DNA from: Oscillospiraceae bacterium
GTDB lineage: Bacteria; Bacillota; Clostridia; Oscillospirales; Oscillospiraceae
Reading direction: 5' to 3'
Length of the DNA stretch: 64,000 nucleotides
Assembly: GCA_017436955.1 (NCBI GenBank)
Contig: JAFSCD010000008.1
Location: 1-64,000, forward strand
Shown here: in pieces, positions 1-7,270 of the stretch
How positions within the stretch are numbered: position 1 is the stretch's first letter
Layout: every line of letters begins with the position of its first letter
The notes under the pieces: model-generated
Seen by the model: only the letters and a program-made list of their open reading frames with translations
The model's database searches: none
Told to the model about the DNA's origin: nothing
Translations under genes and position numbers: made by a program

Positions 1-273
1 AACGCCTTTACTGTTTGATTGGACCGGCAAAACTACGCTTTTTGCTGCGCCTGTATAGATCAAACATGAGGTGTTTTTTTGCGCTCTTTTTTGAGTGTAG
101 CATCATATGCACCGGCGGAGTGCATACCCGCGCAAGGTCTCACCTTACGGAAACGAGGAAGTTGGCTATCGGTCTCACTTTCTCAACAACACAAAAGACA
201 AGGCAGCTCTCCTATGCGTCCGCAACGTAGGAGCAACCGCCTGAAAGTAAATATTTGAAAGGAGGAACGTTCA
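1..273. other. End region of an integrative element upstream of xis; no supported gene
   Basis: No convincing gene is visible. A 71-codon open frame (15-230) has no ribosome binding site and low-complexity content, so it is not called. A hairpin with an 8-bp stem lies at 209-233 (CTCCTATG/CGTAGGAG, one G-T pair). The following gene has a good Shine-Dalgarno (GAAAGGAGG near 257-265). The stretch is more AT-rich than the chromosome to the right, which fits mobile DNA whose main body lies left of the window. Confidence 0.5.
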
Positions 274-489
274 ATGGAATCTAAATTCGGAATGACCGTC
301 GAAGAGGCCTCGCGCTATACCAGTATCGGTAGAAACACTCTTCGTGCACTTGTCGATGCAGGCAAGCTGCCGGTTCTGCGCATCGGCAGAAAAAACATCA
401 TCCGCACCGAAATCCTTATTAAGTTCTTGGATTTGAACGAAGGCGTAGACCTTCTCAACATGGATGAAGTTAAAACCGTAAAAAGGTAA
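274..489 (+). CDS. xis: Excisionase-family MerR-like DNA-binding protein
   Basis: This 71-residue protein has the excisionase-family winged helix-turn-helix pattern: a helix with TVEEASRYTSIGRNTLRALV (about residues 9-28), then a turn and the hydrophobic strand pattern LPVLRIGRK (about 33-41). Proteins of this size and fold next to an integrase act as recombination directionality factors, bending attachment-site DNA so that the integrase excises rather than integrates. The start has a strong GGAGG site about 7 bases upstream. It lies 104 bases before the integrase on the same strand, the usual xis-int order of Tn916-like elements. The C-terminal 20 residues are acidic and match nothing I recognise. 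The directionality role is inferred from size, fold and neighbour. Confidence 0.8.
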   Translation: MESKFGMTVEEASRYTSIGRNTLRALVDAGKLPVLRIGRKNIIRTEILIKFLDLNEGVDLLNMDEVKTVKR

Positions 490-593
490 ATCTGCAAATA
501 CCCCTACAGAACTGTTGCTTTGTTCACAAATGAGTGCTATACTTATGTGTACATCGCAACAGTTCCGTTTGCCTGCAGAAAGGAGTACAATCT

Positions 594-1871
594 ATGGCAA
601 GAGGATCTGTTAGAAAAAAGGGGAAGCGATGGTACTACCGTTTTTACATTGAAGATGAAAGCGGTAACCGAATTCAAAAAGAGTACCCGGGAACCGAGAG
701 CAAAAGTGAAACAGAGGCTCTGCTCCGCAAGGCAATTGACGATTACGAAAACGCTCTATTTGTCGCGAAAGCAAAGAATGTCACCTTGGGTGATATGATG
801 GATATGTGGATTGAGGAAGAAGTAAAGCCCAGCGGAAGAAGCAACGGTACAGTTACCGCTTATAAGGGCATGATACGTCGTGTGAAAAAGCATCCTATCG
901 GAAGCCGAAAGCTGAGAACTGTTAAGGCCGAACATCTTCAGAAATTCTTCGATCTGCTCTGTAAGGGCGATGCAACAACAAAGCCCCTCGCAGCAAGAAG
1001 CGTATATGCATACGCCTCAGTCTTTCGAGGAGCCTTCAAGTTTGCGGTATTTCCCAAGCAGTTCATCACTTTTAATCCGATGCAGTATGTTACACTGCGC
1101 ACTCAACTTGGGAACTATGACTTGTTTGAAGAGGACGAGGTTGATACCTCCGACACGATCACCCATGCTCAATATCATCAAATCGTTGACCACCTAAAAG
1201 GCACGAAGTCAGAACCGCTGATCCTGCCGATTCAGATCGCTTACTATACCGGCGTTCGACTCGGTGAGGCCTGTGCCCTATCCTGGCAGGACATCGATTT
1301 GAAAAAGCAATATCTGACCGTGAGAAGGAGCCTCTCATACAACAGTTCCAGGCACAAGATGGAAATTGGTCCTACCAAGCGAAGCAAGGTCAGAACCATC
1401 GATTTCGGTGATACCCTCACAGAAATACTGAAGCAAGCAAGAGCAACACAACAGCAAGCCGAGCGTGAGTGCGGTAGCTACTACCAAAGAAACTACTTCA
1501 CAAAGATCAACGACAACGGACGAATCCATTATGAGATTCATACCTTTGATGCGTTCGAGAACCTCCCTGTTGAATACACCGGCATTGATTTGGTCAGCCG
1601 TCAGTCAGACGGAAGATTCATTCATCCGCAGATCATCATCAAGCAGTGTCGGATCATCGGAGAGACTCTCGATGGTCTTGAAGGGTTTCATTTTCACCGT
1701 CTCCGTCACACTTACACAAGCAACCTGCTTTCACTCGGTGCAACGCCCAAGGAAGTACAAGAATTGCTTGGTCACTCCGATGTAAATATGACTTTGAACG
1801 TGTATGCCCACGCAGCTCGCGACTCCAAACGGAATTGTGTGAAACTTCTTGACAAATTGGAGACCGGTTAG
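594..1871 (+). CDS. int: Tyrosine recombinase (site-specific integrase)
   Basis: This 425-residue integrase catalyses strand exchange between element and chromosome attachment sites. The N-terminus (about 1-60, RWYYRFYIEDESG) looks like the arm-type DNA-binding domain of Tn916/lambda-like integrases. A SAM-like core-binding domain follows (about 70-185). The catalytic domain carries the expected residues: Arg in YYTGVRLGEACALSW, Lys in GPTKRSKVRTIDF, the HxxR box in HFHRLRHTYTSNLL, and His plus the Tyr nucleophile in LGHSDVNMTLNVYAHA. I chose the ATG at 594 because AAAGGAG lies 7-8 bases upstream; the open frame to 534 lacks such a site. Since it sits at the chromosome junction, its attachment site is expected between 1872 and about 2076. 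Confidence 0.93.
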   Translation: MARGSVRKKGKRWYYRFYIEDESGNRIQKEYPGTESKSETEALLRKAIDDYENALFVAKAKNVTLGDMMDMWIEEEVKPSGRSNGTVTAYKGMIRRVKKHPIGSRKLRTVKAEHLQKFFDLLCKGDATTKPLAARSVYAYASVFRGAFKFAVFPKQFITFNPMQYVTLRTQLGNYDLFEEDEVDTSDTITHAQYHQIVDHLKGTKSEPLILPIQIAYYTGVRLGEACALSWQDIDLKKQYLTVRRSLSYNSSRHKMEIGPTKRSKVRTIDFGDTLTEILKQARATQQQAERECGSYYQRNYFTKINDNGRIHYEIHTFDAFENLPVEYTGIDLVSRQSDGRFIHPQIIIKQCRIIGETLDGLEGFHFHRLRHTYTSNLLSLGATPKEVQELLGHSDVNMTLNVYAHAARDSKRNCVKLLDKLETG

Positions 1872-1875
1872 CCTC

Positions 1876-1970
1876 AAAACCTTCCCTTAAAAACGTCAAA
1901 ATCAACAGCATTTATGCAAAAAACCTTCCCTTAAAATTTCTCGTAAGGGAAATTTTAAGGGAAATTTTAT
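1876..1970. repeat. Direct and inverted repeats 3' of the integrase (possible attachment-site arm sites)
   Basis: The sequence AAACCTTCCCTTAAAA occurs at 1877-1892 and again at 1921-1936. A 15-bp perfect inverted repeat with an 8-base loop spans 1926-1963. Its right arm is also part of a tandem repeat of the unit TAAGGGAAATTTT (about 1944-1969). Clusters of short direct repeats beside int are typical integrase arm-binding sites. The hairpin could also be the int terminator, but a clean T-run is missing. Further short palindromes follow (2027-2044, AAAGTTT-GTAA-AAACTTT). Confidence 0.5.
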
Positions 1971-2076
1971 GTCCAAACCCAAGAAAAGCCTTGAAAAAGC
2001 CCGTAATATCAAGGTTTCAGGAATTTAAAGTTTGTAAAAACTTTTATCTTCGCACTTTTAGTGGTAGACATAACAA

Positions 2077-2098
2077 CAGGGGCCCCGAAAGGCCCCTG
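2077..2098 (-). terminator. Intrinsic terminator of hpf
   Basis: An 8-bp perfect stem (CAGGGGCC/GGCCCCTG) with a six-base loop lies 21 bases beyond the hpf stop on the minus strand and is followed there by TTGTT. It also marks a minimum right limit of host chromosome next to the integrative element. Confidence 0.7.
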
Positions 2099-2118
2099 AA
2101 ATTCCAACTTTTCACCCG

Positions 2119-2652
2119 TTAATCGGCATCCTCGATCAAGCCGTAGCCGCCGTCGTTTCTGCGATAGACAACAGCGAACTTGCAATCCTGCTCCTCATCC
2201 CGGAAAGCGAAGAAATTATGCTCCAGCAGATTCATCTGCATAACGGCTTCTTCACGGGTCATGGGCTTGAACTGGAACTTCTTGATGCGCACGATGCTCA
2301 GATCGTCTTCCTTTTCCTCGGTGAAAGAGGTCTCTTCCACGGAGCGGGTAAAGGCGTCCTGACGGAGTCTGCGAGCCAAGCGGGTCTTGTTCTTGCGGAT
2401 CTGCCCCTCAATGGTGCCGATTGCGGCATCAATGGACGCGAACATATCCGAAGTGCTTTCACTTGCCCGGAACCAGGTGCCTGCACCGTGAACGGTCAGC
2501 TCCACGTTGTTCCGGTTCTTCTCTACAGAAAAGACGATCAGTGCCTCCGCATCTTCGTCAAAGTAGCGTGCCAGCTTCATCACCTTTTTCTCGGCATAGG
2601 CGTGGACGTTACCGGGTAACTTGACTTTCTTCTCACTAAACTGGAATTTCAT
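2119..2652 (-). CDS. hpf: Ribosome hibernation-promoting factor, long form
   Basis: This 177-residue protein dimerises 70S ribosomes into inactive 100S particles in stationary phase. The N-terminal S30AE domain (about 1-100) contains MKFQFSEKKVKLPGNVHAY and the basic helix RKNKTRLARRLRQ. The C-terminal dimerisation domain (about 120-177) shows RIKKFQFKPMTREEAVMQM and ends in VVYRRNDGGYGLI, as in long HPF of Firmicutes. I chose the ATG at 2652 over an upstream one because GGAGC lies 7-8 bases before it. It is a single-gene unit with its own promoter and terminator. Confidence 0.95.
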   Translation of the reverse strand: MKFQFSEKKVKLPGNVHAYAEKKVMKLARYFDEDAEALIVFSVEKNRNNVELTVHGAGTWFRASESTSDMFASIDAAIGTIEGQIRKNKTRLARRLRQDAFTRSVEETSFTEEKEDDLSIVRIKKFQFKPMTREEAVMQMNLLEHNFFAFRDEEQDCKFAVVYRRNDGGYGLIEDAD

Positions 2653-2696
2653 ATGCGTCAGCTCCTTTCGTTTCACCGATATTCCGGTGTACTTAT

Positions 2697-2725
2697 ATTA
2701 TACCATACTTTCCGCAAATCGGCAA
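2697..2725 (-). promoter_or_regulatory. SigA-type promoter of hpf
   Basis: On the minus strand TTGCCG and TATAAT are separated by 17 bases, and the -10 lies about 45 bases upstream of the hpf ATG. A short hairpin (CACCG/CGGTG) lies in the leader just before the ribosome binding site. Confidence 0.7.
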
Positions 2726-2735
2726 GGGTTTTCCA

Positions 2736-3278
2736 TCAATCTTCGTCAGAATCTTCGCCGTCCAGCAGCTCCGACATCGTAATGTTGTAGAGGATCTCCG
2801 CCTTCTTTTCAAACAGGCGGCTCAGGCGGATCGCCTGGCGCTGATCCGGCGCCACCAGCTCCAGCGTCATCAGGTTGCCCATTTCATCATCCAGCGACAG
2901 CATAACGGAAAATTCGTCATTGGGTCTGGGAATGATCTGGGTCTTGACAAAGCTGCTGCGACGCACCTGACGGTTATACCGCGCGACGGCATTTTCCGTA
3001 CGCAGCTTGACTGTAAATGCGATGGAATCCGCGGTGATCTCGCCATCCTGGCGACCCTTTTCCGTGATCACATATTTTTCGTCCTCCACCTGCTGCAGAT
3101 GACCGGACTTGATCAATTCGGGGATCGCCGTGCAGACATCAAAATAGCTCAGGCAATCGTCCTGATAGCACACCTCGTAAATATCCTGACTCGTCATCGG
3201 ATAATTGGAGCGCGCCATAGCATACAGGATCAAAACCTTGACATCCATCATATCGTGAATAAAGCCTAATCTTTGCAT
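2736..3278 (-). CDS. DUF4364 family winged-helix protein
   Basis: This 180-residue protein resembles the DUF4364 family common in Clostridia, whose function is unknown. Residues about 1-75 look like a winged helix (KVLILYAMARSNYPMTSQDIYE, then IPELIKSGHLQQVED and YVITEKG). The second half is predicted alpha/beta. The C-terminus is acidic (GEDSDED). I chose the ATG at 3278, seven bases after AGAGGTG; an in-frame GTG nine bases upstream overlaps that site. The gene is divergent from dpaA. Confidence 0.75.
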   Translation of the reverse strand: MQRLGFIHDMMDVKVLILYAMARSNYPMTSQDIYEVCYQDDCLSYFDVCTAIPELIKSGHLQQVEDEKYVITEKGRQDGEITADSIAFTVKLRTENAVARYNRQVRRSSFVKTQIIPRPNDEFSVMLSLDDEMGNLMTLELVAPDQRQAIRLSRLFEKKAEILYNITMSELLDGEDSDED

Positions 3279-3328
3279 ATCGTTCACCTCTTATGTTCAT
3301 TATACAGAATCCTCGGGAAAAATCAAGC

Positions 3329-3356
3329 ACAACGGTATCCCAAACAGCATATTGTG
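3329..3356 (+). promoter_or_regulatory. Possible SigK-type promoter of dpaAB
   Basis: An ACA at 3329-3331 is separated by 16 bases from CATATTGTG at 3348. This resembles the mother-cell SigK consensus (AC, 16-17 bases, CATAnnnTA), with the last position off. The distance to the dpaA ATG is about 20 bases. dpaAB is SigK-dependent in Bacillus subtilis, so position and family knowledge agree, but the match is short. Confidence 0.4.
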
Positions 3357-3375
3357 GGACGAAAGGGTGATATTT

Positions 3376-4140
3376 ATGAATGGAACGCGAATATACTGCG
3401 CCGGGAATACCGCCGCACTTTCCTCTGCGCAGCAGAATTTGCTGCAGCAGGGCTTTGAGATCACACAGCAGCCCGCGCCGGATGTGACCCATCTGCTTCT
3501 GCCGGTGCCCAGCTTTGAGGCAGACGGACGTATTCGGGGCGGTGGGATCCTCGCCCACATATTGGCAGACCTTCCGGAGCACATCACCGTAGTGGGCGGC
3601 AATCTGCAAAACCCCTTGCTCCACGGTTATGCCACCATAGACCTTCTGCACGATGCCCAGTACATAGCCACAAACGCCGCCATCACCGCCGATTGTGCCA
3701 TCCGGGTGGCACGGGAGCGCATGAACTGCGTTTGGCAACACTCACCGGTACTGATCCTCGGCTGGGGCAGGATCGGCAAATGCCTTGCCCATCAGCTTAA
3801 AGCGCTGGGAGCGGATGTGACCGTAGGTGCCAGAAAAGAAGCCGACCTTTCCATTCTCCGGGCGTTGGGCTACGGTGCTGTAAGCAGTCTGAATCCCGGT
3901 CAGCTTGACCGCTATCACGTTATTTTCAACACCGTGCCGGCTGCCGTACTTTCCCGGGACCAATGCCAGACCTGCGACACCGGCGCCATCAAGATCGAAC
4001 TGGCTTCCAGACCGGGAATGGATGATACGTCCGTAATTTCCGCTCTGGGTCTGCCTGCCAAATATGCGCCGGAAACCTCCGGCAAGTTGATCGCGGATAC
4101 CTTTATCCGCCTGCTGCAAAGAAAGGAGTTAAGCCTATGA
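3376..4140 (+). CDS. dpaA: Dipicolinate synthase subunit A
   Basis: This 254-residue protein is the dehydrogenase-like subunit that, with DpaB, makes dipicolinic acid from a lysine-pathway intermediate in the mother cell. The N-terminal domain (about 1-115) resembles alanine dehydrogenase-type domains. A Rossmann segment follows with VLILGWGRIGKCLAHQLKALG (about 123-143). The family-typical tail ELASRPGMDD...LPAKYAPETSGKLIADT is present. The ATG at 3376 is chosen because AAAGGGTGA precedes it; the open frame starts earlier. The 3' end overlaps dpaB by four bases (ATGA), which implies translational coupling. Its presence argues that the organism forms endospores. Confidence 0.92.
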   Translation: MNGTRIYCAGNTAALSSAQQNLLQQGFEITQQPAPDVTHLLLPVPSFEADGRIRGGGILAHILADLPEHITVVGGNLQNPLLHGYATIDLLHDAQYIATNAAITADCAIRVARERMNCVWQHSPVLILGWGRIGKCLAHQLKALGADVTVGARKEADLSILRALGYGAVSSLNPGQLDRYHVIFNTVPAAVLSRDQCQTCDTGAIKIELASRPGMDDTSVISALGLPAKYAPETSGKLIADTFIRLLQRKELSL

Positions 4141-4697
4141 CCGTCGGATTTGCCATGTGCGGCTCTTTCTGTACCTATGCGCAGGTGTTTCCCGTGATGG
4201 AAGCGCTGGCAAAGGAGCATGCCGTCATTCCCATCTTCTCCCCTGCTTCCTACGTGACCGACAGCCGTTTCGGCACAGCCCAAAGCCATATCCGTCAGGC
4301 TGCGCAGATCTGTGGAAAGGATCCGCTGTACGCTGTCAGCCAGGTGGAGCCCATCGGCCCGAAAAAGCTGCTGGATGCCCTGATCATTGCGCCCTGCACC
4401 GGCAATACGCTGGCGAAGCTGGCGCACAGTATTGCCGACACCTCGGTGACGATGGCCGCAAAGAGCCATCTGCGCAACGGCCGACCCATTCTGGTAGCGG
4501 TTTCCACCAATGACGCGCTTGCCGGTGGCGCCCAGAATATCGGTATGCTTCTTGCGAGGAAGCACTACTACTTCGTACCCTTCCGGCAGGATGACCCGGA
4601 AAACAAGCCGACCAGTATGGTAGCCGATTTCACACTGATCCCCCAGGCGCTGGAGGCGGCTATGCAGGGCATCCAGCTACAACCGATCTTATTATAA
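4137..4697 (+). CDS. dpaB: Dipicolinate synthase subunit B (flavoprotein)
   Basis: This 186-residue protein belongs to the phosphopantothenoylcysteine decarboxylase-like flavoprotein fold. Recognisable parts are VGFAMCGSFCTYAQVFPVME at the N-terminus, the FMN-binding ALIIAPCTGNTLAKLAHSI (about 81-99), and AVSTNDALAGGAQNIGMLLARKHYYFVPFRQD. It is the second subunit of dipicolinate synthase. Start and stop of the pair overlap as ATGA. A strong terminator follows. Confidence 0.93.
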   Translation: MTVGFAMCGSFCTYAQVFPVMEALAKEHAVIPIFSPASYVTDSRFGTAQSHIRQAAQICGKDPLYAVSQVEPIGPKKLLDALIIAPCTGNTLAKLAHSIADTSVTMAAKSHLRNGRPILVAVSTNDALAGGAQNIGMLLARKHYYFVPFRQDDPENKPTSMVADFTLIPQALEAAMQGIQLQPILL

Positions 4698-4709
4698 TGT
4701 ATAGAAAAT

Positions 4710-4738
4710 GACGGGTGCTGTCGAAAACAGTACCCGTC
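4710..4738. terminator. Bidirectional terminator between dpaB and the dprA-like gene
   Basis: A 12-bp stem with one G-T pair (GACGGGTGCTGT/ACAGTACCCGTC) and a five-base loop lies between two convergent genes, 13 bases after dpaB and 20 bases from the dprA-like stop. Confidence 0.75.
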
Positions 4739-4758
4739 AACACATTTTGTGTAAATAC

Positions 4759-5652
4759 TTATTGCTCGAAAAGGCTTTTATCGCCCTGCGGAAGGCCGGA
4801 AAAGTCCCGCAGCGCATCCAGTTTCACCGGCTTTGCGCCCATCTGACACAACTCCTTCACGGCGGCAGAGCCGTCATCAAAGCAAAACACGTCGTTCCAG
4901 ACGCCCTGCAGATTGCGCACGGTACCGTCCCAGGTGCCACCGGTTTGGTAGCTGCTCTGGGCAACAAAGGTCAGCCGCGCCAGTGCGTGGATAACGCGGT
5001 TGCGGCTCAACGCCCGCTGGGTGGAAAACGGCAGGTCATAGTCCTCTTCGCTGATGTAAAGCACCCGATTCTGAGTCTTTTGCTGGATCAGCGAGTCTGC
5101 CACCACGATGATCACCGATCCGCCGGCATTGAGACAAGCCTCCTGGGCAGTTCGGTCGGCACCCCGGGCATTTCCGGACACCAGCACATAGCCCTGCCGC
5201 GCCGCCTGCTCACCCACTTCCCGGGCGAAAGCGGCGTTGCGCTCATGCAGATCCCGGCTTCCGACCAAAGCAATTTTCGGCTGAGCCAGCAGCGACAGCT
5301 CCCCTTTTGTCCACAGCACGCCGGGGCTTTCCAGCGCCAGCCGCTGCCGCAGGATCAAGGGATAGCCCCCGGTGATCCGGGTCAAAGGCGTGCAGCCCTT
5401 ACGCCGGGCGATCTGCAGATAGTGATCCAGCACCGCGCCGTCGGACAGCAGCTTCAAAATGCGTGCCGCCATAGGGCGTCCATAGCCCAAAGCGATCATA
5501 TCCGCCATTTCCAGCTCCCGTTCTTCTGTGGGAAAATCCATTTTCCACATCCGGTCAGCAAGTATGCGCAGCTGCGACGTCGTCAAGGGCTTGCGCATCG
5601 GGTCACCCAGGCAACTGCTCAGCAGCAAAAACCCCCGTTCCGCCGCTCTCAA
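4759..5652 (-). CDS. DprA/Smf-like DNA-processing protein
   Basis: This 297-residue protein shows the DprA Rossmann core: IALVGSRDL (about 127-135), then SGNARGADRTAQEACLNAGG (about 158-177) and LSRNRVIHALA with GGTWDGT. DprA proteins bind single-stranded DNA and load RecA during transformation. This copy differs from the textbook SGxARGIDxxAH and no competence genes are visible, so its role here is uncertain. An N-terminal helical region (about 20-90) replaces the usual SAM-like domain. Its ATG overlaps the helicase stop by four bases, so the two are translationally coupled. A paralogue elsewhere in the genome would suggest this is a divergent accessory form. Confidence 0.65.
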   Translation of the reverse strand: MRAAERGFLLLSSCLGDPMRKPLTTSQLRILADRMWKMDFPTEERELEMADMIALGYGRPMAARILKLLSDGAVLDHYLQIARRKGCTPLTRITGGYPLILRQRLALESPGVLWTKGELSLLAQPKIALVGSRDLHERNAAFAREVGEQAARQGYVLVSGNARGADRTAQEACLNAGGSVIIVVADSLIQQKTQNRVLYISEEDYDLPFSTQRALSRNRVIHALARLTFVAQSSYQTGGTWDGTVRNLQGVWNDVFCFDDGSAAVKELCQMGAKPVKLDALRDFSGLPQGDKSLFEQ

Positions 5653-6839
5653 CGGAATTTCCTCCTGGGCGGAGTGGGTGCTTTCACTTCTTCGTCCACC
5701 AATGTGCCGTTTTCATCCAGCCGCACGGCACGGATGGTATAGTTGGAGAATTTCGCGATCTCATCCAGCTTTGCCTTTTCGGGGAAATTGCCGATAATGG
5801 AGTAGGCGCTGCCCTTGCGCTTGGCGCGGCCGGTTCTGCCGATGCGGTGGACATAGTACTCATTTTCCTCCGGCACATCGTAGTTGATGACGCAATCCAC
5901 GTCATCCACGTCAATGCCTCTGGAGGCAACGTCCGTAGCGATCAGGATCGCCAGCTTGCCGTCACGATAGCGCTGCATGGTCTTTTCCCGCTGGCTTTGG
6001 CGGATGTCGCCGTGGATGCACTGGCAATCCATACCGGCGCGCTGGAATTCATCACACAGTCGCTGGCACATATGCTTGGTGTTGCAGAAGATCATCACCC
6101 GTTCAAAACCCTGGGTGCGGATCAGCCGCAGGGTGGTTTCCGCCTTTTCCAGAGGGGTAACGGTAATGCTGTACTGGTCAATATCCGGGCGATCCTCCTG
6201 CTTGGGCTCCACGGTGATCTCCACCTCGTCACGCTGATACATCCAGGAAACGGTCATAACCTCCTGGGAGATGGTAGCAGAGAACAGACCCAGATTTTTG
6301 CGATTCTTGATCTTATCAATAATCCGGGTGACGTCCTTAAAGAAGCCCATATCCAGCATCCGGTCGGCCTCATCCAGCACTACGGTCTGGATCTTGTCCA
6401 GGCGGATGGTCTTGCGGTTATAGTGATCCATCAGCCGTCCGGGGGTGGCAACCACGATCTGTGGCTTCTTTTCCAGCGCCTTGATCTGACCGCCGATGCC
6501 GGCGCCGCCATACAGCACCGCCACACGGATGCCCTGATAATAGGTCAGCAGCCCACGCAGCTCATCCCCGATCTGGATGGCCAGCTCCCGGGTAGGTGCC
6601 AGGATCAAGCCCTGCACATCACCGCACTGCGGGTCGATATGCTCGATCATCGGAATGCCGAAGGCAAAGGTCTTGCCCGTGCCGGTGGGAGCTTTGGCGA
6701 TCACATCCTTCCACTGCAGGAAATGGGGGATCGCCTCCATCTGAATGGTGGTGGGATAGCCGTAGCCTTTCTTCTCCAGGGCCTTCAGCATCGCTTCGCT
6801 CAAGCCCAGATCTGCAAATGTAATATTGGTCTTTTCCAT
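5649..6839 (-). CDS. DEAD-box RNA helicase
   Basis: This 396-residue ATP-dependent RNA helicase has the whole motif series: Q motif (TFADLGLSEAMLKALEKKGY...TTIQ), I APTGTGKT, Ia PTRELA, Ib TPGRLMD, II DEAD, III SAT, then the C-terminal RecA-like domain with ATDVASRGIDV and HRIGRTGRAKRKG. The tail is short (VDEEVKAPTPPRRKFR) and lacks the long basic extension of CsdA, so it resembles the compact CshB/RhlE-type enzymes of RNA turnover or ribosome assembly. ATG 6839 follows GGACGAGG. It is coupled to the dprA-like gene. Confidence 0.93.
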   Translation of the reverse strand: MEKTNITFADLGLSEAMLKALEKKGYGYPTTIQMEAIPHFLQWKDVIAKAPTGTGKTFAFGIPMIEHIDPQCGDVQGLILAPTRELAIQIGDELRGLLTYYQGIRVAVLYGGAGIGGQIKALEKKPQIVVATPGRLMDHYNRKTIRLDKIQTVVLDEADRMLDMGFFKDVTRIIDKIKNRKNLGLFSATISQEVMTVSWMYQRDEVEITVEPKQEDRPDIDQYSITVTPLEKAETTLRLIRTQGFERVMIFCNTKHMCQRLCDEFQRAGMDCQCIHGDIRQSQREKTMQRYRDGKLAILIATDVASRGIDVDDVDCVINYDVPEENEYYVHRIGRTGRAKRKGSAYSIIGNFPEKAKLDEIAKFSNYTIRAVRLDENGTLVDEEVKAPTPPRRKFR

Positions 6840-6913
6840 AATCCTCGTCCTTAATTTGAATACTTTTCCTAATTGTAACATTTATTTGGTTAATATGCAA
6901 CCCCACTTCCCTA

Positions 6914-6964
6914 TTGACAAAGGGGAAACGGCGGTGTATACTATATTTAACCTTTAGGTTAAAT
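6914..6964 (+). promoter_or_regulatory. sdpRI promoter with overlapping palindromic operator
   Basis: TTGACA at 6914-6919 and TATACT at 6937-6942 are separated by exactly 17 bases. A perfect 20-bp palindrome at 6945-6964 (9-bp arms ATTTAACCT/AGGTTAAAT around TT) covers the transcription start. This fits autorepression by the ArsR-type regulator encoded just downstream. Confidence 0.8.
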
Positions 6965-6985
6965 GTTAAATAAGGAGTGAGCTGC

Positions 6986-7270
6986 TTGAGTCTGCAAAAC
7001 ACGATGCGCGCATTGGCCGATCCCATCCGCCGTGAGATACTGAATCTTCTCAAGCAAGGGCGGCTGTCTGCCGGTGAGATCTGTGACCATTTTCCGGTCA
7101 CCGGCGCATCCGTTTCCCGGCATCTGTCGGTATTAAAGGATGCGGATCTGATCCGGGATACCCGGGAAGGAAAATTTATTTATTACGACCTGAACGCCTC
7201 TGTTTTGGAGGAGATTTTGCTGTGGATCAGCGATCTGAAAGGAGCGGATACCCATGCTGAAGAAGTATAA
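6986..7270 (+). CDS. sdpR: ArsR-family autorepressor, SdpR-like
   Basis: This 94-residue winged-helix repressor starts MSLQNTMRALADPIRREIL, the characteristic SdpR N-terminus, followed by the recognition helix region TGASVSRHLSVLKDADLI and wing REGKFIYYDLN. In Bacillus subtilis SdpR represses sdpRI and is sequestered by SdpI at the membrane. The start is taken as TTG at 6986, eight bases after AAGGAG; a GTG at 6977 would overlap that site. It has no metal-binding Cys pair of ArsR/SmtB sensors. It overlaps sdpI by 17 bases. Confidence 0.88.
   Translation: MSLQNTMRALADPIRREILNLLKQGRLSAGEICDHFPVTGASVSRHLSVLKDADLIRDTREGKFIYYDLNASVLEEILLWISDLKGADTHAEEV

Noticed and set aside
15-230. 71-codon frame at the left edge
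   Set aside because: No Shine-Dalgarno, low complexity, no recognised domain; kept as non-coding element end.
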